Below are positions 33,154 to 33,950 of a DNA stretch of 33,950 bases, piece by piece (positions within the stretch are counted from its first letter, which is position 1; each line of letters starts with the position of its first letter). The stretch covers positions 1 to 33,950 of the forward strand of contig JAGRBZ010000040.1 in the NCBI GenBank assembly GCA_020433805.1, in the 5' to 3' direction. Source of the DNA: Anaerolineae bacterium. Its GTDB lineage: Bacteria > Chloroflexota > Anaerolineae > 4572-78 > J111. The notes under the pieces were generated by a model. The model did not search any database, was not told the origin of the DNA, and was given only the letters and a program-made list of their open reading frames with translations. The position numbers and the translations under genes are program-made.

Positions 33154-33750
33154 CTATTCCTGTAACAAGTAAGTAATCACCGTTTTAAGTTCATCAAGAC
33201 TATTAACCACGACAATCGAAGGACAATCGACGACCATTAACAGGAGTTCGTTGCGAAGCTGGCGTCCGGCATTAACATAAGCCAGCAGATGTGAATAGGC
33301 CGTCTCCCCGACCTGCCGCCGCAGCGTGTCATTACTTAATAACGTGTCGCGGTCGCCCAAGCCAATGGGGGCAAAATTTTTGCCGTCGTTGAACCAAACA
33401 ATGCTCCTCAAATTACGCCGGGCGTCATCCATAATTTCAAGCATAGTGACCGCCGCAATGGTTGTCGCCGTAATTTCATAGATGCGCAATTTGACTTCAG
33501 ACCGTGCTCGTTTTTCCTGTGGTCCATCGATACCCCATACATAATCCCGTCCGTGGGTCGAGGGGTGAATTTGTGGATCGTAGTAGCTCCAGCCTTTTTC
33601 ATCCAACCAGCGTGCCAGTGGGTCGCGCCCCGGGTTACGTATTGGCCCGTTAATATGTTGAATATTACAAGCACCGCCGGTAAACAGCAGCGGTATCTCA
33701 CCTTTTTGCATCATCTCTGAGGTGATGAGGTGTGATTTTGGATTCGGCAT
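33154..33750 (-). CDS. Hypothetical protein, possibly nucleoside 2-deoxyribosyltransferase-like
   Basis: 198 residues with a very strong ribosome site (GGGGAGGG, 5 bases before the ATG). It is not firmly recognised. The N-terminal LLFTGGACNI, the Asp/Arg-rich RNPGRDPLARWLDEKGW, the YDPQIHPSTHG stretch and a mid-protein E...IYEITATT...EI pattern are reminiscent of nucleoside 2-deoxyribosyltransferase-fold proteins, in which a Gly-rich first strand binds nucleoside and a Glu is the nucleophile. This is a weak inference. There are no membrane helices and no signal peptide. It is a single gene with no functional neighbour. Confidence 0.7.
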   Translation of the reverse strand: MPNPKSHLITSEMMQKGEIPLLFTGGACNIQHINGPIRNPGRDPLARWLDEKGWSYYDPQIHPSTHGRDYVWGIDGPQEKRARSEVKLRIYEITATTIAAVTMLEIMDDARRNLRSIVWFNDGKNFAPIGLGDRDTLLSNDTLRRQVGETAYSHLLAYVNAGRQLRNELLLMVVDCPSIVVVNSLDELKTVITYLLQE

Positions 33751-33807
33751 AATTTCCCTCCCCTCACCTAAAATTAATACGTTAGAGTCATGCGTTTTTC
33801 GCCATTG

Positions 33808-33888
33808 TTAAGAACATGATTGGCAGGATTAGCGGATCAAGAAAATACAGAAAAAAAATCCGTCAATCCTGCGCATCTGTGTTCTTAA
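33808..33888. repeat. 81-base nested imperfect palindrome
   Basis: The outer arms TTAAGAACA (33808-33816) and TGTTCTTAA (33880-33888) match perfectly. Inside them are GCAGGATT (33823-33830) with AATCCTGC (33865-33872), then CGGAT (33833-33837) with ATCCG (33858-33862). An A-rich centre acts as the loop. It is a typical intergenic palindromic repeat, upstream of the 33154-33750 gene. Confidence 0.6.
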
Positions 33889-33950
33889 ATCAGTTGGCTA
33901 TCATCACAACGAAAACTCTGACTGATTCCTATCTCCTAAGCGTCATTGCG

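Noticed and set aside
1..33950. CRISPR array, prophage or intact insertion sequence
   Set aside because: No regularly spaced repeats, phage structural genes, integrase or transposase frames were seen; only small non-coding palindromic repeats are present.

Overview
The window is about 34 kb of ordinary bacterial chromosome with a base composition near half G+C. Its gene content suggests a member of the Chloroflexota, most likely Anaerolineae-like. This rests on the overall style: RarA with an extra C-terminal domain, a very large cyclase/ATPase/TPR signalling protein, Thr-Pro-rich surface linkers, a G5/3D-domain wall protein, and small palindromic repeats in many gene gaps. That assignment is inference; no marker was compared with a database. 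There is no phage, plasmid, CRISPR array or intact insertion sequence.

Layout. 1-5.2 kb: a RarA-methyltransferase fusion, an SLC13-type permease behind a tiny leader ORF, and a convergent class I glutamine amidotransferase-like hydrolase that appears to start at CTG. 5.2-10.2 kb: an FHA/winged-helix regulator divergent from a Ser/Thr protein kinase, then a secreted, membrane-anchored glycoside hydrolase 3-like protein whose catalytic residues look lost. 10.2-13.3 kb: rsmG, rnz and rtcA, all on the minus strand. 13.4-16.9 kb: a small unknown protein, an orphan OmpR-type response regulator, a stand-alone LON-domain protein and a primary-like sigma factor, with two clear bidirectional terminators. 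16.9-21 kb: a 1361-residue soluble-adenylyl-cyclase-like protein. 21-26.6 kb: a TPR/zinc-finger membrane protein, nadK, hisS and ftsH on the minus strand, with a MITE-like element between hisS and ftsH. 27-32.5 kb: pcrA/uvrD-type helicase, two serine tRNAs, SRP RNA, a G5/3D cell-wall protein and rsmA on the plus strand. 32.5-34 kb: a decayed two-gene cassette (DUF6883-like remnant plus intact DUF4926 protein), one unrecognised protein and a terminal palindromic repeat.

Most of the window is housekeeping: genome maintenance (rarA, pcrA), rRNA and tRNA maturation (rsmG, rsmA, rnz), translation and secretion (hisS, tRNA-Ser x2, SRP RNA), proteostasis (ftsH, LON domain) and NAD metabolism (nadK). 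A dense signalling layer is added: kinase plus FHA regulator, response regulator, sigma factor and cyclase.

The most interesting points are as follows. The cyclase splits its catalytic residues between its two domains as in animal soluble adenylyl cyclase, and has a consensus promoter that implies a leaderless mRNA. The hydrolase has a CTG start. The GH3-like protein looks like a pseudoenzyme. The FHA regulator has reversed EmbR-like architecture. RarA is fused to a methyltransferase-like domain. The DUF6883/DUF4926 cassette is half-decayed. Several unrelated palindromic repeats lie in the gaps. I did not find a clearly new multi-gene defence or mobile system.
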